A DNA stretch of 64,000 bases from Zychaea mexicana (lineage: Eukaryota; Mucoromycota; Mucoromycetes; Mucorales; Lichtheimiaceae): assembly GCF_025766255.1 (NCBI RefSeq), contig NW_026516672.1, forward strand, positions 558,001-622,000, in the 5' to 3' direction. The position numbers and the translations under genes are program-made. Positions within the stretch are counted from its first letter, which is position 1, and every line of letters begins with the position of its first letter. Shown here in pieces: positions 12,599 through 26,117 of the stretch. Below the pieces are notes generated by a model, which saw only the letters and a list, made by a program, of their open reading frames with translations, had not been told where the DNA came from and did no database searches.

Positions 12599-15500
12599 CT
12601 ATCTACGTGCAAAGTCTATGAGACAGAGGCCATAATGGATTTGTGATGATAACCGTCCAAACTCATCAGACTGCACATTTAAAGTTTCTTCTAATTTACT
12701 GTGAATCGCATTATCAGGGTTGGCTACAAGGATATCACCGTGGATGCTCAAAAACGCACTAAGCCATGCCTGTGCCATTTCAAAGTTCTTGCGTGATTGC
12801 AGCATATACAGAATTGATTCGATAAAGTAGTTCATGCAGCTGAGTTCAGGATCAACGGGCATGGTTCGGATTTCCACATCCATGGCGGACGGGCTGAGGG
12901 TCTTGGCATAGTCAACAAATGCAGAATCTAGAAAAGTTAACCGTATCCATCCATCCAGATAATCCGTGTTAGAAAAGAGGAACTCTTTCTAGCTTTTGGG
13001 TATTTTGTTGTTTTATAACAGGTGCGAGCTTACAGTCATTGTTTTCATGGCATGATCGAAGGTGGCGAGTAAACTCAGTTTCAATATCTAGCTGGGACAT
13101 GTGGATTCGTCTTGATCTTTCTTCGGCAGACTTTTTGTTGGTTTCTTCAGATAAATCAAACTTGGCCTTTGCACCAGCGACAGTAGGAAGGAAGAAGGGG
13201 GCTTGTTCGGGTTTTTTTGGTGCTTCTTTAGGCTTGTTGCGTTTCTATATAGATCGTAGCCCAATTATTCGTATCGTAGAGACAGAGACAAAAGAAGAAC
13301 ACTTCAAATAGTCGTCAATCCCTTACTTCTATACTTTACCTTGATTGTTTCCAAATTTAGTAAGTTTTGCCACTTGGCCCGTGGTTCCAAGGACAATGTA
13401 ATCATTTCTTCTGTAAGTTGTTCTGCAGTATTAAGATCTTCGCCGAGCTGTGTTGGCGGCTCCAATTCTTCATCATCATCATCTAAGATACACATAGGAT
13501 TTCCACTAGTAAGCCAGCTGTTCGAGACGAAATAATGTAGATTTAGCGTGATTATCAATCATTATACCTTGTTCATCCAATCCAGCAAGCGATGGAAGCT
13601 CGAGCAATTCAGCAACTTCATCATCCACTATACTGCGTAAAGAAATATTCGCGAACTGTGTACGGTTGGCCCTGAATAATACAAGCATCGTTCAATTTAG
13701 GTTAGTGAATCCAAAAAGCAAAAGCACATATAGACTCTTCTCATGTATTTACCATAAAAAGATGCCCACATTATCAACATGGGCTGTTGCTAGAAAATCA
13801 CCGGTTGGCGAAAAAGTAAGACTAGACACGACATCCTCCACCTTAAAGATATCAACCATAGTACTTGAAGGAAGATCCCATGTGCGTACAGTAGTATCAA
13901 GTGATGCCGAAACAATCCATCGACCATCAGGGCTGAATGTCTAGTCCAATAAAAGAAAACACGCATAATAGCTTAGAAGACTTGCCTACATACCAAACAT
14001 GAAAAACCAGAGATAACACTTACAAAATCTGTTATCCGGTTTCGATGTCCCCAGAATTCTCTGATAGTGTTTCTGGTTTCCAAGTCAAGAATTCGAATAC
14101 CAAGATCGTCACACGCAACAGCCAACAGATCATTTTCTCGATGGAACTCGATTTTCACAATAGGCGATTCCATATCGATAGTATGCAAAACAACACCAGT
14201 TTTGAAGTCCCAAATCTACATTTAGGCATTGTCACATGAGGTTACAGAACACGTTAGCATACCGCTCCAACAAAGAACAAACAAACAACGGAAAGTGAGA
14301 CAAACCTTGATATTTCGATCCACCGATGCACTGATAAGATAGCGGTTCGCAACATCAGTTGCTAGACCGGTGATTGCCTTTTTGTGTCCGTCCGCGCCTG
14401 CATATGCTTTTCGGTGAATACCAGATTGCAAGTTGAACATGTCAATTTGTCCTGAAGCAGAGCCGATAAAGCCAAAGTTTCCACATGCACTAATACATGC
14501 CACCTAAAGCGAGGATATTCAAATTAGTGTCGGTTGCACTGGAAGGCACACAACTAAACTGACATCTTTTTACCTTATTAGCGCTCTTATCCGAGCTAAG
14601 AAGTGTATGATCGGCTATTGCCTTGTTCTTGGTACGCCATGTACGTCCACCATTATCGTTCATGTGACTTGTAATAACGTTTGCCCATTCTTTATCCTTT
14701 GCAGAGCCTACAACATAACCCCGGTTTAATCATAAAAAAGCCAATTACATCCCCCATCTTTTCAAAAACGCTACTTACCAGCGGCAAAATCTGTAATAAT
14801 AGGTAACTTAAGCGACTCCTCAGAAACGCCCCGTGATTTCGCCTTCTTCGCTACATGACCCTGCGAAAATTCGTAATTTTGAGCATCACGAACAGTAGAA
14901 AACATTCGTAAGGCACGATCACGGCCAGCACTAAGGATACGCGTTCCGTCGTTTCCGTAATATTGGATTTTAGTTGGTGGTGCAAAGTGTCCACTGCGTG
15001 ATTTCAGTGGAAGTGGTACGGCATTGTCCTGCTCGAAAATCCATTGCTAGAAAAAAGTGTACGCATACATATATTCACTTTTAGCACTCTCTTACGTTCA
15101 TTGGGTATTTCGCGCATCCTCCCGCCTTTTTTAAGTTTTTACCTTCACTGCATTATCAACACCGGCTGAAACTAATACAGGCTGATTGCTTAAGAAAGCT
15201 AGCGAAGCAATCAATCCATTGTGCGCCGCCTTCATGTTGTGTACAAGTCTTCGATTGGTAAGATCCCACAATGCGATGTCACCATGCATGTTACCAGTTG
15301 CCATAACCTGTTGTTCATCTAGTAATATAGTCCAGCACTTCCTAATTAGCCACAAGATCGTAACCCTGGCACATGCTACCCTTCCCCCACCATCTTATCA
15401 ATACAAAGTGCCTCACCAGTTCTAAAGGAAATGGATGTCACCCGGTCATCCTGATGCACAGTATCGATTTTTTCGTTCACCTTGATATTGTGCAAAATCA

Positions 15501-16415
15501 CGCTTCCGTCCAACAGACCAATGGCGACTACATCAACCACAGGTGATTGCTCGAGACATGTCAGTGCCGATCCAAAAGAATCCATCTGATACACCATTTT
15601 GCCAATGCGCACGTTCCAGATCTGCATTGTTCCCTGGGTACTGCCGATCAATAACTTGTTGAGATATGTACTGGGATGAATCATGGTTGTAGCAGTGAAT
15701 TTTTCGCCGAATTCGATCTCGGTATACAGTTCTAATTATATCCCATGTCACTTTAATAATTCTTTTCTTAACTCCAAAATGATGCTACTGGTGCTTTTTT
15801 CAACTTCGTACCTCCAGTTTTAAGATTCCACATTCTTAGCACGTTATCGTCGCACAAGCTTGCAATGTATTGACCGAGAACAAGGATTTGCATAATCGAA
15901 TAACTGCCTTCACCTTCAATACGAGCAACCTATTAATTATACAAGCAAACGTCAATTTCTTGTTGTCTCTTTCTTTGTATCTTTATGATATCGTTTTATA
16001 GTATAGTAGCATATACTCACTTCTTTGCCTCTCTTGTAGGTACCAATAGTGGTGCCGTGCGCCACAAATGTCAAACCCGCTGCCGAAGTCATTGCCGTGA
16101 TCGGCTCGAGGGTTCTCGGACTGACGAACAGTAAGTTCATTTTAGCCAGCTATAGCACGTCAAAAATCTCGGATGGTTAGGCATTGAAGCTATCGATTTT
16201 TTTAACCATCGATGTGTGTGGCAGCTCACATTGTATGTTTGAAAATTATGTCCAACACTCGTTGTCATAAAAAAGTCCTGGCCACGGGTTTCAATTACGA
16301 ATGGAACGTCATTGGTAATATAGCCAAGCGCTCGAAAAGGTTGGAACACCCTCGAACGTGCTGGACTACGTGAGTTGCTCTCGACACGGCGTCGTTTCTC
16401 GTTGGGTGCCACCAT
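12599..16415 (-). CDS. UTP21: U3 snoRNP-associated WD40 protein UTP21 (WDR36)
   Basis: About a dozen minus-strand exons encode a protein starting MVAPNEKRRRVESNSRSP. Then come VFQPFRALGYITNDVPFV and two tandem WD40 propellers. Clear repeats include LLIGSTQGTMQIWNVR, MHGDIALWDLTNRRL, ILSAGRDRALRMF, GFIGSASGQIDMFNLQSG and LLAVACDDLGIRILDLETR, then WIVSASLDTTVRTWDLP. The C-terminus carries the Utp21-specific domain (AKWQNLLNLETI, PFFLPTV, LDIETEF, LSCMNYFIESILYMLQ). UTP21 is a subunit of the UTP-B complex of the nucleolar small-subunit processome, needed for 18S rRNA maturation. ATG is at 16413-16415. The reading frame looks intact through all exons I followed. Confidence 0.92.
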
Positions 16416-16631
16416 TGTAAGGTACTGGGTAAGATCGATCGAAACTTTTTTTTAGCTTTCCCTTCCAAATCTTTTTTTTGTATGAAGAATTTTTATTCGG
16501 ATGCCGCCAAAGGCGGGCATCATGTAGGAATATACAGCACAAATGATGTGATATCTAGGCTGGCGTGCTATTTCCTTGTTGTAGTTTACGGAGCAGTCTT
16601 GTTGCTCTAGTAGCAATACCTTGCAGCCAAA

Positions 16632-17006
16632 ATGGGTTTCGATGAAACAGGTACTGCCAATGCATATTCCATATCGAAAGGATCATGCAGGCAATAACAC
16701 CAGAGTTCCCAAGTCAATGCACCGCTTGAAAACGATCAACAGCAGTCACCGACAATTCAGCCCAGCGGATTTACCCGATCGAGAATGTGTCAAATCTGCA
16801 TATTATCAAAGGGGTTCCCAAAAAATAGCCGTTTTGATCAGACTAGAGAAGATGCTGAGGATGCCAAGTATTATGCATACTGCAAGTCGGGTCAGCCTTT
16901 TCCCGTGGTGTCGATACCTCCCCACGGTTTTATTCGATTTTTAGCGAATTGTGTTACAGTTCAAGAGTATGTAGTAGTTACATATGTTTTATATATTACG
17001 GAGTAG
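16632..17006 (+). other. possible decayed or unrecognised small coding frame
   Basis: A frame from ATG 16632 (MGFDETGTANAYSIS) meets TAA after 21 codons, then stays open about 100 codons to 17006. It includes RMCQICILSKGFP and AYCKSGQPFPVVSIPPHGF, which look compositionally like protein with a C-x2-C. A second overlapping plus frame is also open here, and the stretch lies between the UTP21 5' end and the coatomer gamma 3' end. I do not recognise it. It could be a decayed gene or chance. Confidence 0.25.
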
Positions 17007-17021
17007 TGCATGGCATATATA

Positions 17022-20000
17022 CTAAGCAACAGCGGAAAGAACGATCTGGGATACATCCAAATCTTCACCCCGTACTGCCAGTTCAAATGCTACGCCTGCA
17101 GCATTACTGAAAGTCATTCGGCACCGCACCAAGACTTTGCTTCCGCCAACAAAAGTGCCTGCAAGCAAGAGAATATGAGTAGCATTACTCTTAGGCAGGG
17201 CACTGTCTTCCAATGCTTGCATACCGAGAAGACCGATGATCAATGAGCATGCCGCTATTGCACGTTGTTTGAAATTAGTTAAAAAAGGCTCTTCCCGATC
17301 TACCTCAACATTCTTTTCAGTTTTACCTTTAAGACTTGGTGCCTTGTCCTTGTCCAGCTCGAATCGCTCTACAGCCTCGTTTTCTGCGAGAGGCTCCCAC
17401 TCTTCTGAGAAGTTGGAAATATATGTAGGGCGGATGTAATCCCTCGTTGTCACTTCAATATCCTCGACTTGATATTCATCCTCATATCCTTCAGGGTCCG
17501 GTTCACCTGTGGTAGGATCGCAATCCTTGACATCAAATTTGAGTGTGTTTGTGAAGCTCACTATAGAAATCATTGATTACTACGTCAGTAAAGAAGCATA
17601 ACTCATTGATAGTGATACTTTAAAGCTTACCAATTGGGAAGTCGCCATCGTCTTCTCGCTCGTACGCAATATAAATCACGCCGGGCACGTTATATTCAAG
17701 CCTAGCCGCTGGTATTTCTGCCACCTTAGTCAAGCCGCAGTCATCAATCTCGGGCTGCATGATCATGTCAATATTTTCCAGTAACTGGTCGCTTAAAGTG
17801 TTGGTACAATTGAACTGGAAAACCAAATGTCTGGCAAACGTATGCTTGATGCAATGGACAACATATTCGGTTTCACTCTCAGTCAGCTCAGCAGGTTTGC
17901 TTGAGCTCTTAAACAAAGTGCCAAATGTGGAGAATTCGGTATATGCAGCAAGTTGTTCAGCATAAACTGCTTGTTGGTCCAAGCTGGATACTTTGGATGG
18001 GGTAGCAGCTGCACCAGGCGTAGATGGCGCTCCGACAGCGGGGGATCCGAGGGCTTGCGATGATGGAGTCTTGGCCATTGGAATAGGTGTGGTTTCCTGC
18101 GTTTGAATTTCTGCTGTATGTATTAGCGGCTCTGTATCTAACATCGGTCGCTTATCTTGCAACTCTTACTTCGTCTCTCCTCATCCTCTTGAGCTTTGCT
18201 TATAACAGGGACCGACTCCAAATCAAATTCTTGATCATTGGCCAGTGGGCTGTTGATGTATTCCGCAAGCTGACGTTCCAAAGTGGGAAGGGCAAATGTA
18301 GCATCTAATGCAAATATTATTGACAGATTTAGAATAATCATCTTGCAGATTTGCGTATTCTCCTCAAGAATGATTACCATCTCGGATGTATTGTTTCGAA
18401 AGACTCTCATTATCCATAAGCGCCAAAGCAAGAGCAGCACGATCTCGGACCTCGTCGTCAGTATCATCTAAGCATCTGTGGAAGTCCCGTAGGAAGAAAA
18501 TTTGAGCTTCCAATAAAAAAACAAAAACACACAAAGTTACCTTGTCAACAACACATAAATAGACTTTCTGACAGATTGATCCTCCACATAAAGTCCAAAT
18601 TTGGTAAGCGCATTTACAGCTGCAGCACGAACAATAGAGTTTTCTAGAATGACGCGGTTGTAAATGTGACGGATATACTTTGTCGGCGTAGCTGTCTTTG
18701 GTCCCTCGACACCAAGAAGATAAAGTACACGAACCGACAGTTTGGTGAATTCGCAATCCTCAATAAATTCACAAAGATGGGAGAGTGCTATTTTTAAACA
18801 TTTGTTAGTTCTCTTTGCCACGACAAGAAACGATGTCGATAAGATACTATTATACGATCCAATACCTGTATCCTTGCAGTCCGAAATAAACTTGACCATG
18901 TCAAAAATCGCCTCCACAACTGTCTTTTTAAAGTCGTATCCTCCTTCATCGCGTAGTACACCACTCAAGAAAGAGAGCATGACAGCTTGTTTGTTTGGAA
19001 ATTTCAGACATAAGGAACGGATTGCATCGACCACGATAACCTTAAACTCGTCCGAGATCTCGCTCATGAAACCGCTGATCTGCTTCATTAGGCGATCCAC
19101 CGAGGCCTCGTTACCGGTTTTGAGCAAGGTCGTGATAGCAAAGGTTGCAATACTGCGATTTTGATCTGTGATTAGGTTCTCCATATCAAGGTTGCATGGA
19201 GATACAGCAGCTGGTTTGGTCAAAGAAAGGTTGCTCAGAGTACGGATAGCGGCAAATCGTAATGTAGGTTTTGGTGACGAAAGGAAGAGTTGCAATACTA
19301 CACAATGAGTCATATAAAATTTAGTCCTTTGACCAAAAGTATGTTACGTATGCTTAACAACGTACCAGAAATTGCGGGATAAAGCTCTTTGGAAGAGGCA
19401 TCAGGCATTGCACAAATAGCACGGGCAGCTTCGAGGTTAACCATATAGTCCTTATGTTTGAGAAATCCTTCCATTAATTCGTAGATGCGGTGCGTCGATC
19501 TAGTAGTACAGTATAAAAGATGGTTTATATAGCATACTATATGTGGGTCACTATAAAGATTGTTACCCTGGGTCTTCCTCCATCACTTTGCATGCGTAGC
19601 GAATAAGTAAACAAATAGCGGCTGGATTTTGGAGAGGGCTACCGCCACCGCCACCGCTAAATAATCCGCCACCACGGGATGAGCCCGAGAACGTTTGGAC
19701 GAGTTTAGCGACGGCCATGCGATCGTGTTGTCGGATGAGGTACAATAAGCCAAGTGCATGGTACTGATTGCAATTGCTTGCCGAAACAACGGTTTGAGGA
19801 TTGTTTTGTGATTGACCAAAGCTGGACATATAGCTAGAAGCAGCTGAAGCAAAGCCCGAACCTGATGCTTTTGCATTCGCGGCCTCCTGAACCTCATTAG
19901 ACCATCTACGCACGATATCCTTGGCTACATTGAAAATGTGATACGAGGATACGAGGGCGGCTGACGATACAGATGGCGTTTTATCCAAAATGGAAGCCTT

Positions 20001-20835
20001 CATGATACGCTCGATTCCCTGAATCATTGATGGCTACAGTATGAAAGGAGAGAGCTATATGAGCAAAGAATATAACTAACTGAGAGCAATTAAAAACCAA
20101 AGCTGGAAGCCACTGAGAGCTACAGCATACATCGGTAATCAAACACAGGGCACGGACGGCGTTAGCACGGTAAATGGTCTCTTGCTTGGATTGGATATCC
20201 TTGATTAAAGACTGTGTGACCATAATGACATCTTCTGCCACTCCCGAGAGCCCTTTGATTACTAGATACATCATTTGTCGTAAAGAAGTCTGTATAGAGT
20301 ATTTCTAGTTAGGATATATGCACTTTGTGAACTTGAAATACTAAAAGGACGTACGTCTTTGGATTGAAAGAGTTTTATGACATTAAAAAACAGGTCTGTT
20401 GCTTCCTGGACGTTGAAAGGTTCACCGAGATAAAGAAGATAAATGATCTTTGTCAATAGCACTCGACATTTCCGCGCGTTGATAGGCGAGTCGTTAAAGG
20501 CACGAGCATCCTGTAAGACCGTTGTCTTATCGATATGATACAGGAGACCGACGTCTGCAATAAAAGAAACGAAATATCAATCCCGCTATTCGAAGTATTG
20601 CATAATATGCCCTCTTCATGGTATACCACTTTCCTCACACTCCCCCTTTTTATCCTGCTAGGAATCACATTCCAGCCCCTCAATACTTTCCCCGTTCTGC
20701 TTCAAATGTTCTAGTATAATCTTTCCTTTATAACCCCATTTCGAACGCGTGATATACCGCATAGAGTATAGAAATATAATAAGGACACAGGAATGGATAA
20801 TTACCACTGTCTTCGTCTCGTTTAGCGTAACTCAT
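17022..20835 (-). CDS. SEC21: coatomer subunit gamma
   Basis: Minus-strand gene of about a dozen exons. The first exon begins [10 protein letters not shown], the start usual for gamma-COP. An adaptin-type HEAT region follows, with REVVYHEE-like, [36 protein letters not shown] and SNPQ-like blocks, [17 protein letters not shown] and [13 protein letters not shown]. The later part ([24 protein letters not shown]-like linker) leads to a C-terminal appendage domain with [27 protein letters not shown] and [12 protein letters not shown]. It ends [13 protein letters not shown]. Gamma-COP is part of the COPI F-subcomplex, which binds Arf and cargo tails and forms Golgi-to-ER vesicles. Stop is at 17022-17024. 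A second COPI subunit (alpha) lies at 55.8-60.4 kb. Confidence 0.93.
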
Positions 20836-21465
20836 GTCCAACTTATTTTTGCACCGTCTCGTTGGGGTTAATAACAGTGCTGTTGTAAATATGACAGATG
20901 AAGTATAAGTTTGTTTGAATTAACCAGTGAGTTCACTTTACTTTTCGGTGAGCTTACTGCTTGGTTTTCGAGAAAGTCGTCAGAAATTGCCGGCGGGGCC
21001 TGAAGCGACGTGGCATTATTGTAGTTTCGAAAGGTCCCAAAAATTGCATATAATAAAGAATGTTGCGCTAGTGGGTGTAAGCAGGCATATGGCAGACAAG
21101 TGCCCTGTTTGACCACTATTCTATCTAAAGCTTTGTTAAGCTAACGTATCCTCGACGATTAGTTCCCTTAAAAACCAGCGTTGCTGAGCGTCTCCTATAA
21201 CTAAATCGATAGCTTGCTACGAACAGTGGATGCAAATTTTCCGCGCCTTCCCAGTATATTTTTCCCTGTGTGAACTCGAGCAAAAAAGATACTCACCCAG
21301 TATCTCTACGTTATAACGTTCCCGAATGTATATCAATAAGAGTGATGAATAGTGACAGGATGCAGGGCTTTTAGGCTTTCAGCACAAGGCCACTGGACCG
21401 AAAGTGATTTTTTTTCGGAACTAACTCAGGTTAAAAATCGATCAAGGCGGTTTTGTTTAGAAACA
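20836..21465. promoter_or_regulatory. divergent intergenic region, coatomer gamma / Tcd-like
   Basis: 630 bases between two divergent starts. It must hold both promoters. Apart from short AT-rich stretches I see no distinctive element. The frame of the plus-strand gene is open upstream to about 21352, but the conserved protein begins at the ATG at 21466. Confidence 0.5.
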
Positions 21466-23195
21466 ATGTCAAGTACAGCAGATCGCATTTCCGAATTCCT
21501 CAACAAACATGAGCATGCTGCCAAGCTGGCATTGACTGCAGTTACAGCTTCAACTTTAACAGCAACAACGATTCTTACATATCAAGCTGCGCGACGGCGA
21601 TTTCAAAAGCGCGTCTTGCTTGACAATAAACGCTTCGGCAGTCAGCGTTCACCTGATCATACACCAGTTAATGCATCGCTAGTGGACGAACAACTCTCAC
21701 AAACAATCGAGTTTCTTGGAAGTGAGGGAGCCGAAAAACTCCAAAATTCGTTTGTCATTATTGTTGGTGCAGGCGGCGTGGGTTCGTGGGCAGCGCTTAT
21801 GTTGCTTCGAGCTGGTGTAAAGAAAATTCGTATTATCGACTTTGACCAAGTGACACTCAGCAGTTTGAATCGACATGCAGTAGCAACGCTTGACGACGTG
21901 GGAACTCCCAAAGTAAAAGCCATCAAAAAACATTTTGAAAGAATTGCTCCGTTTGTGCAGGTTGATAGCCGTATCGATTTGTTCACCAAAGAAACGGCGG
22001 ACGAATTACTGTCAGGTGATGCATCGTCGCTTATCGTTGCAGCGACAACTGAAGGATGTTACATTTTTGCTGTTTACTAACAGCAGCATATTGTTGCTCC
22101 AATAATTAGGCTCGCCTGACTACATTGTGGATGCTATCGACAACATCGATACCAAACTCGACCTCATCCAGTACTGTTATGATCGCCAACTTAAGGTCAT
22201 TGCCTCCATGGGTGCCGGTGCAAAAGCAGATCCCTCCCGCGTACAGATAGCCGACATTAGCGAAACTTTGGGTAACGAATTTGAAAACACATACATCGTG
22301 GGAGACTACTCTTTGTTGATGCAATTACTTTTTAGAGGACCAATTAGCGAGAGCCGTGAGACGAAAGCTAAAGAAATTAGGTATCGAATCTGGCGTCCCT
22401 GTAGTCTACTCGGTTGAAAAACCACATCATGTCAAACTACTTCCGTTGGGTATGCTGTATAGATGAATCTTTACAAATCTCGCTTTTGTAATTCAAATGA
22501 CACACTATCAACCTATCCGTATGTATTTTCTAGAGGAAGAACGCGTAAAAGAAGCGGACGATTTCGCTGCATTACCGGAATTTCGGTCTCGTATATTACC
22601 AGTATTGGGAACCCTCCCCAGTATGTTTGGCATGACGATTGCATCGTTTGTGATACTCAAGCTCGCCGAATATCCTAACTTTGAGCCTTTGGCTATCAAG
22701 CTACGGGAGGGATTATATGCAAGACTCCATCGAGACTTATTGGCTCGCGAGTCCAATCTGTATAAAAACAAGTAACTCGTCATTCAAGGGAAAGATACGA
22801 GCTAGTTGTGCTCATAGACTAACATCTATGTGATGATCACATGATAGAACATGTCCACTTGACACCCGTGACATCGGTTACATATATGAGGATATTTGGC
22901 AAGGCAAAAGTGTCATATCGGGTCCAAGTGAACGGGTGGCATTGACTCGATGGGTACGCAGTGAGCCTTTGTCGTATTACAATACTGTATGTATGACGAA
23001 AGAGGAGGCAAAGGCACACGATAAGTTACCAGCAAATTTGGATCTCAGACAGCACTATGGTGATGGTAAGATATCGAAACCCTGGGTTTGACAGTATATG
23101 TGCTCACACACTTTTTGCTAGCGATATACGATCTTGTAAATAGCCGATTCGAACGGGAGAAGCGCATCCAAGGTGTCTGGAACGAAATATTTTGA
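21466..23195 (+). CDS. tRNA threonylcarbamoyladenosine dehydratase (Tcd1/Tcd2-like)
   Basis: Six exons, 21466-22015, 22110-22271, 22336-22449, 22534-22771, 22848-23065 and 23122-23195, join in frame to 451 residues. A hydrophobic N-terminal segment (AAKLALTAVTASTLTATTIL) fits the mitochondrial outer-membrane anchoring known for yeast Tcd1/2. The E1/ThiF-type Rossmann domain shows VIIVGAGGVGSWAALMLLRAG, IRIIDFDQVTLSSLNRHAVA and DYIVDAIDNIDTKLDL. Next are ASMGAGAKADPSRV and a C-terminal half with VVYSVEKPHHVKLLPL and LSYYNTVCMTKEEA. These enzymes use ATP to cyclise t6A37 to ct6A in ANN-decoding tRNAs. The start MSSTADRISEFL was chosen because upstream residues look unconserved. Confidence 0.92.
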
Positions 23196-23821
23196 ACGCT
23201 TTTCAAACACAAACAATCTACAACAAATAGAACAAACTACAACTCTGTAGACGATGCACTTGAGACCTGCTGTGTATTAATACTACTTAAAGAAACTATT
23301 GGTATCACTGCACTTTTATATCATGTCCGACCGAATTCCATGTACCATTACTATGTTAAAGTCGCTGTGGATGCAAAGATGACTTGGCAAACAATGCGGG
23401 GTAAAGAGTGGGACAGTCGGAGCGCATTTGATTTGTACATGCATACAAAGACGCTAAATAATAAAATATTCCCATTGCGGGTTTGACAAATCTATCAAAA
23501 GCGTCCATAGCACAAATGAGCACCGTGCATTTATTACGTAGTATAATTTTGTGCTCCATCCTCACTATATTACACACATTGGAACCGCGGGAATAAAATG
23601 ACAAACGTTTCCCAACACTGTGAGAGCATCATGAAAGGAAAAACGCTAGGCCTAGGATTCCCAAGTTTCCGTCGTATGCTATATTCGGTGACAATATGGT
23701 GCTGTACAAGGAAAAACAGTTCACATTTATGGAACTCCATCGGGAGTATTTAAATAGAAAAACATTCATCGATTTCTTCTTCATTATTTCTGTTTGTGAT
23801 ATACTAAGAAAGTTGACAACC
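23196..23821. other. intergenic, nothing recognised
   Basis: 626 bases of AT-rich sequence between the Tcd-like gene and the first transporter. It presumably holds a terminator and the transporter promoter. I see no repeat or RNA gene. Confidence 0.5.
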
Positions 23822-26117
23822 ATGGCAATAACCCGCTACGAAACTTCTGAAAAAGAAGAGGTCTATTACACCGAAGATGTACAACATAGCAGCTCAGCTT
23901 CATCTACCGAGGCCAAAAAAGACGCCGGCATAGTCGATATACACGACATTACAGCTACGAAGTCATACGAAGGGACTCCAGAAGAACGCGCATACGTGCG
24001 GAAAGTCAACCGTTTTATTTTTCCCCTAATGGGTCTGATTATTTTCGTACAGGTATGTGCTTTATATCTTCATACTGATCCCTGAAATAAACAGTGTGTC
24101 ATTCTCAACTCTCTCTACTTATGCATATATTACTGCATAAATCTTCATCATTAGTTTTGCGATAAAGCTTCTTTAAGCGTTGCTCCAATACTGGGATTGA
24201 ACCAAGACCTCGGCTTGACTGGAACAGAATTCTCTCTTTTGGGATCCATGTTCTACTTAGGTATTAAGATTGTCTTTTTTTAATTGATCAAAAAACCCGT
24301 AGCAAACAGCTTAAACTAATCAAGGTTACCTGCTTGCATCCAATAGGTCATCTAGTCTATCAAGTATGCTTTTTGAAATTAAGTTCGTTTGTTGTGAGCT
24401 CGTTATGATTGATATTCACAGGTATACTACCTTAGCTACCGAACCAATTCATTCTCCAGCGAGTGCCACTTGCTAAATATCTGGGCATCCTTCTTGTTGT
24501 ATGGGGCATTGTAAGTAGATGATATCAAGACTAAATGTAAACTACAATCTTTTTGTAATTGCTGTTTACTAATTGGATGTGTGTCTGTGTATAATTGGAC
24601 CAGGTTATGGGAGCTTCAGGAGCATGTCAAACGTTCTCTCAATTAGCAGCATGTCGATTCTTATTGGGTTTTTTTGAAGCTGCTGCTATGCCAACCTTAT
24701 ACCTGATCACTGCTACATTGTATAGACGTACTGAACAGCCTATGCTTTTCGGATACATTACCTTGTGCAATGGTTTGGGTGCTGCCATCGGTTCTGCAAT
24801 CTCATTCGGTTTCGCACATATGAATCATGCTCGTGGTATTGAGAACTGGCGATGGTAAGAAAGTTATCTACTACAATATTTTGATAATTGAATCTTTGCT
24901 CAAACATACACTGTCCATGGAAATGCAGGAATCACATTGTCTTCGGTTCACTGACAGTCTTGCTGGGAATTGTAACTTGGTTTTTATTGGTGGACAAGCC
25001 AGATCATCACCTTTTGCGTTTAACTGAAACAGATCGGTTGGTTGCCAAGGATCGAACAAAAGACAATGCGGTCGTCAAGAACAGAGAATATAAATACGAC
25101 CAAATTTGGGAAGCAGTCAAAGAGCTTCGCTTCTGGCTAATTATGGTTGCCGGTCTTACCATCAGCTTGCAAAATGGTGGCATGCTTGTCTTTAGCACAA
25201 CCTTTGTTCTGGGTTTGGGCTTCACCGTACGTAGTAACAGATGTTATGTGCAATACGTTTTATACATTCTTAATAACCATTCTGCTGTCTCCTTTACATA
25301 TTACTTTTTTTTAGGGTGAAGAATCGCTGCTACTCCAGATTCCCAGCGGTCTGGCTTCTGCATTGGGTGTTTTGATTGCTGTTGTGCTCGCTCATAAAAC
25401 AAGACAGATTATTTGGAGCTCTATGTTTATGCTTGTCATCGGTATGATTGGACTTATAATTCTTTGTGCCATCCCCGAAGGCGAGGTCAAGCTTCTTGGG
25501 TTCTATCTCAGCTGGGCCGGTACTGGATCATATGCTCTTGTAGTGACTTTGATCGGCAACAATGTCAAGGGATATACGAAAAAGATTTTCTACAACAGCT
25601 GCATCATGGTTGCATATACAGGTATTATTCCGAAAACAATTATCGAATATTTTATGCATACGTACCTTTGCTTAAAAATCTCATGTATACTCTCTGATCA
25701 CATTTTTCATAAAGTCGGCAATTTCGTTGGGTAAGTTGAATTGATGATGTGAAGCGTACTTGTTTAATAAAGAATGTCACTGATTGTTGTGGTTTTATCA
25801 ACAGACCTTTAATGATGGTTGATCATCAAGGTAAGATTAAGTAAACCAAAAGAATCTTCGAAAGGAGATAGTAGTATAGTGTACTATGTACCTAGTTGCT
25901 TATCATTATATATTTTCGATTATCAGCTCCAAGATACCTCGGAGGCGTGGGCGGCTTTCTTGGCGGCTTCTTTGTAGCATTTTGCTGTCTATTTGGTGTT
26001 CGCATCATTAGCTCTCGTGTGAACCGTGAGCGTCTTGCAAACAAAACTGGGGAAGAGACAGACGTATATTTGGATCTTACCGATAAACAAGACAAGAACT
26101 TCATTTCGCGACTTTGA
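23822..26117 (+). CDS. MFS transporter, Dal5/allantoate permease family, paralogue 1
   Basis: Ten exons: 23822-24052, 24155-24260, 24347-24363, 24436-24510, 24604-24854, 24929-25226, 25315-25621, 25715-25730, 25805-25830, 25927-26117. They join in frame to 505 residues; three exons are only 17, 16 and 26 nt. The order of motifs is that of anion:cation symporter (Dal5/Tna1) proteins: NRFIFPLMGLIIFVQ (TM1), FCDKASLSVAPILGL, FSLLGSMFYLGHLVYQ, PNQFILQRVPLAKYLG, CRFLLGFFEAAAMP, LYRRTEQ, GNFVGPLM and the tail LDLTDKQDKNF. About 12 membrane helices are expected in the plasma membrane. Family substrates include allantoate, nicotinate, biotin, pantothenate and small peptides; the substrate here is unknown. 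It is the most divergent of the five paralogues (GHLVYQ instead of GYLAFQ). Confidence 0.9.
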
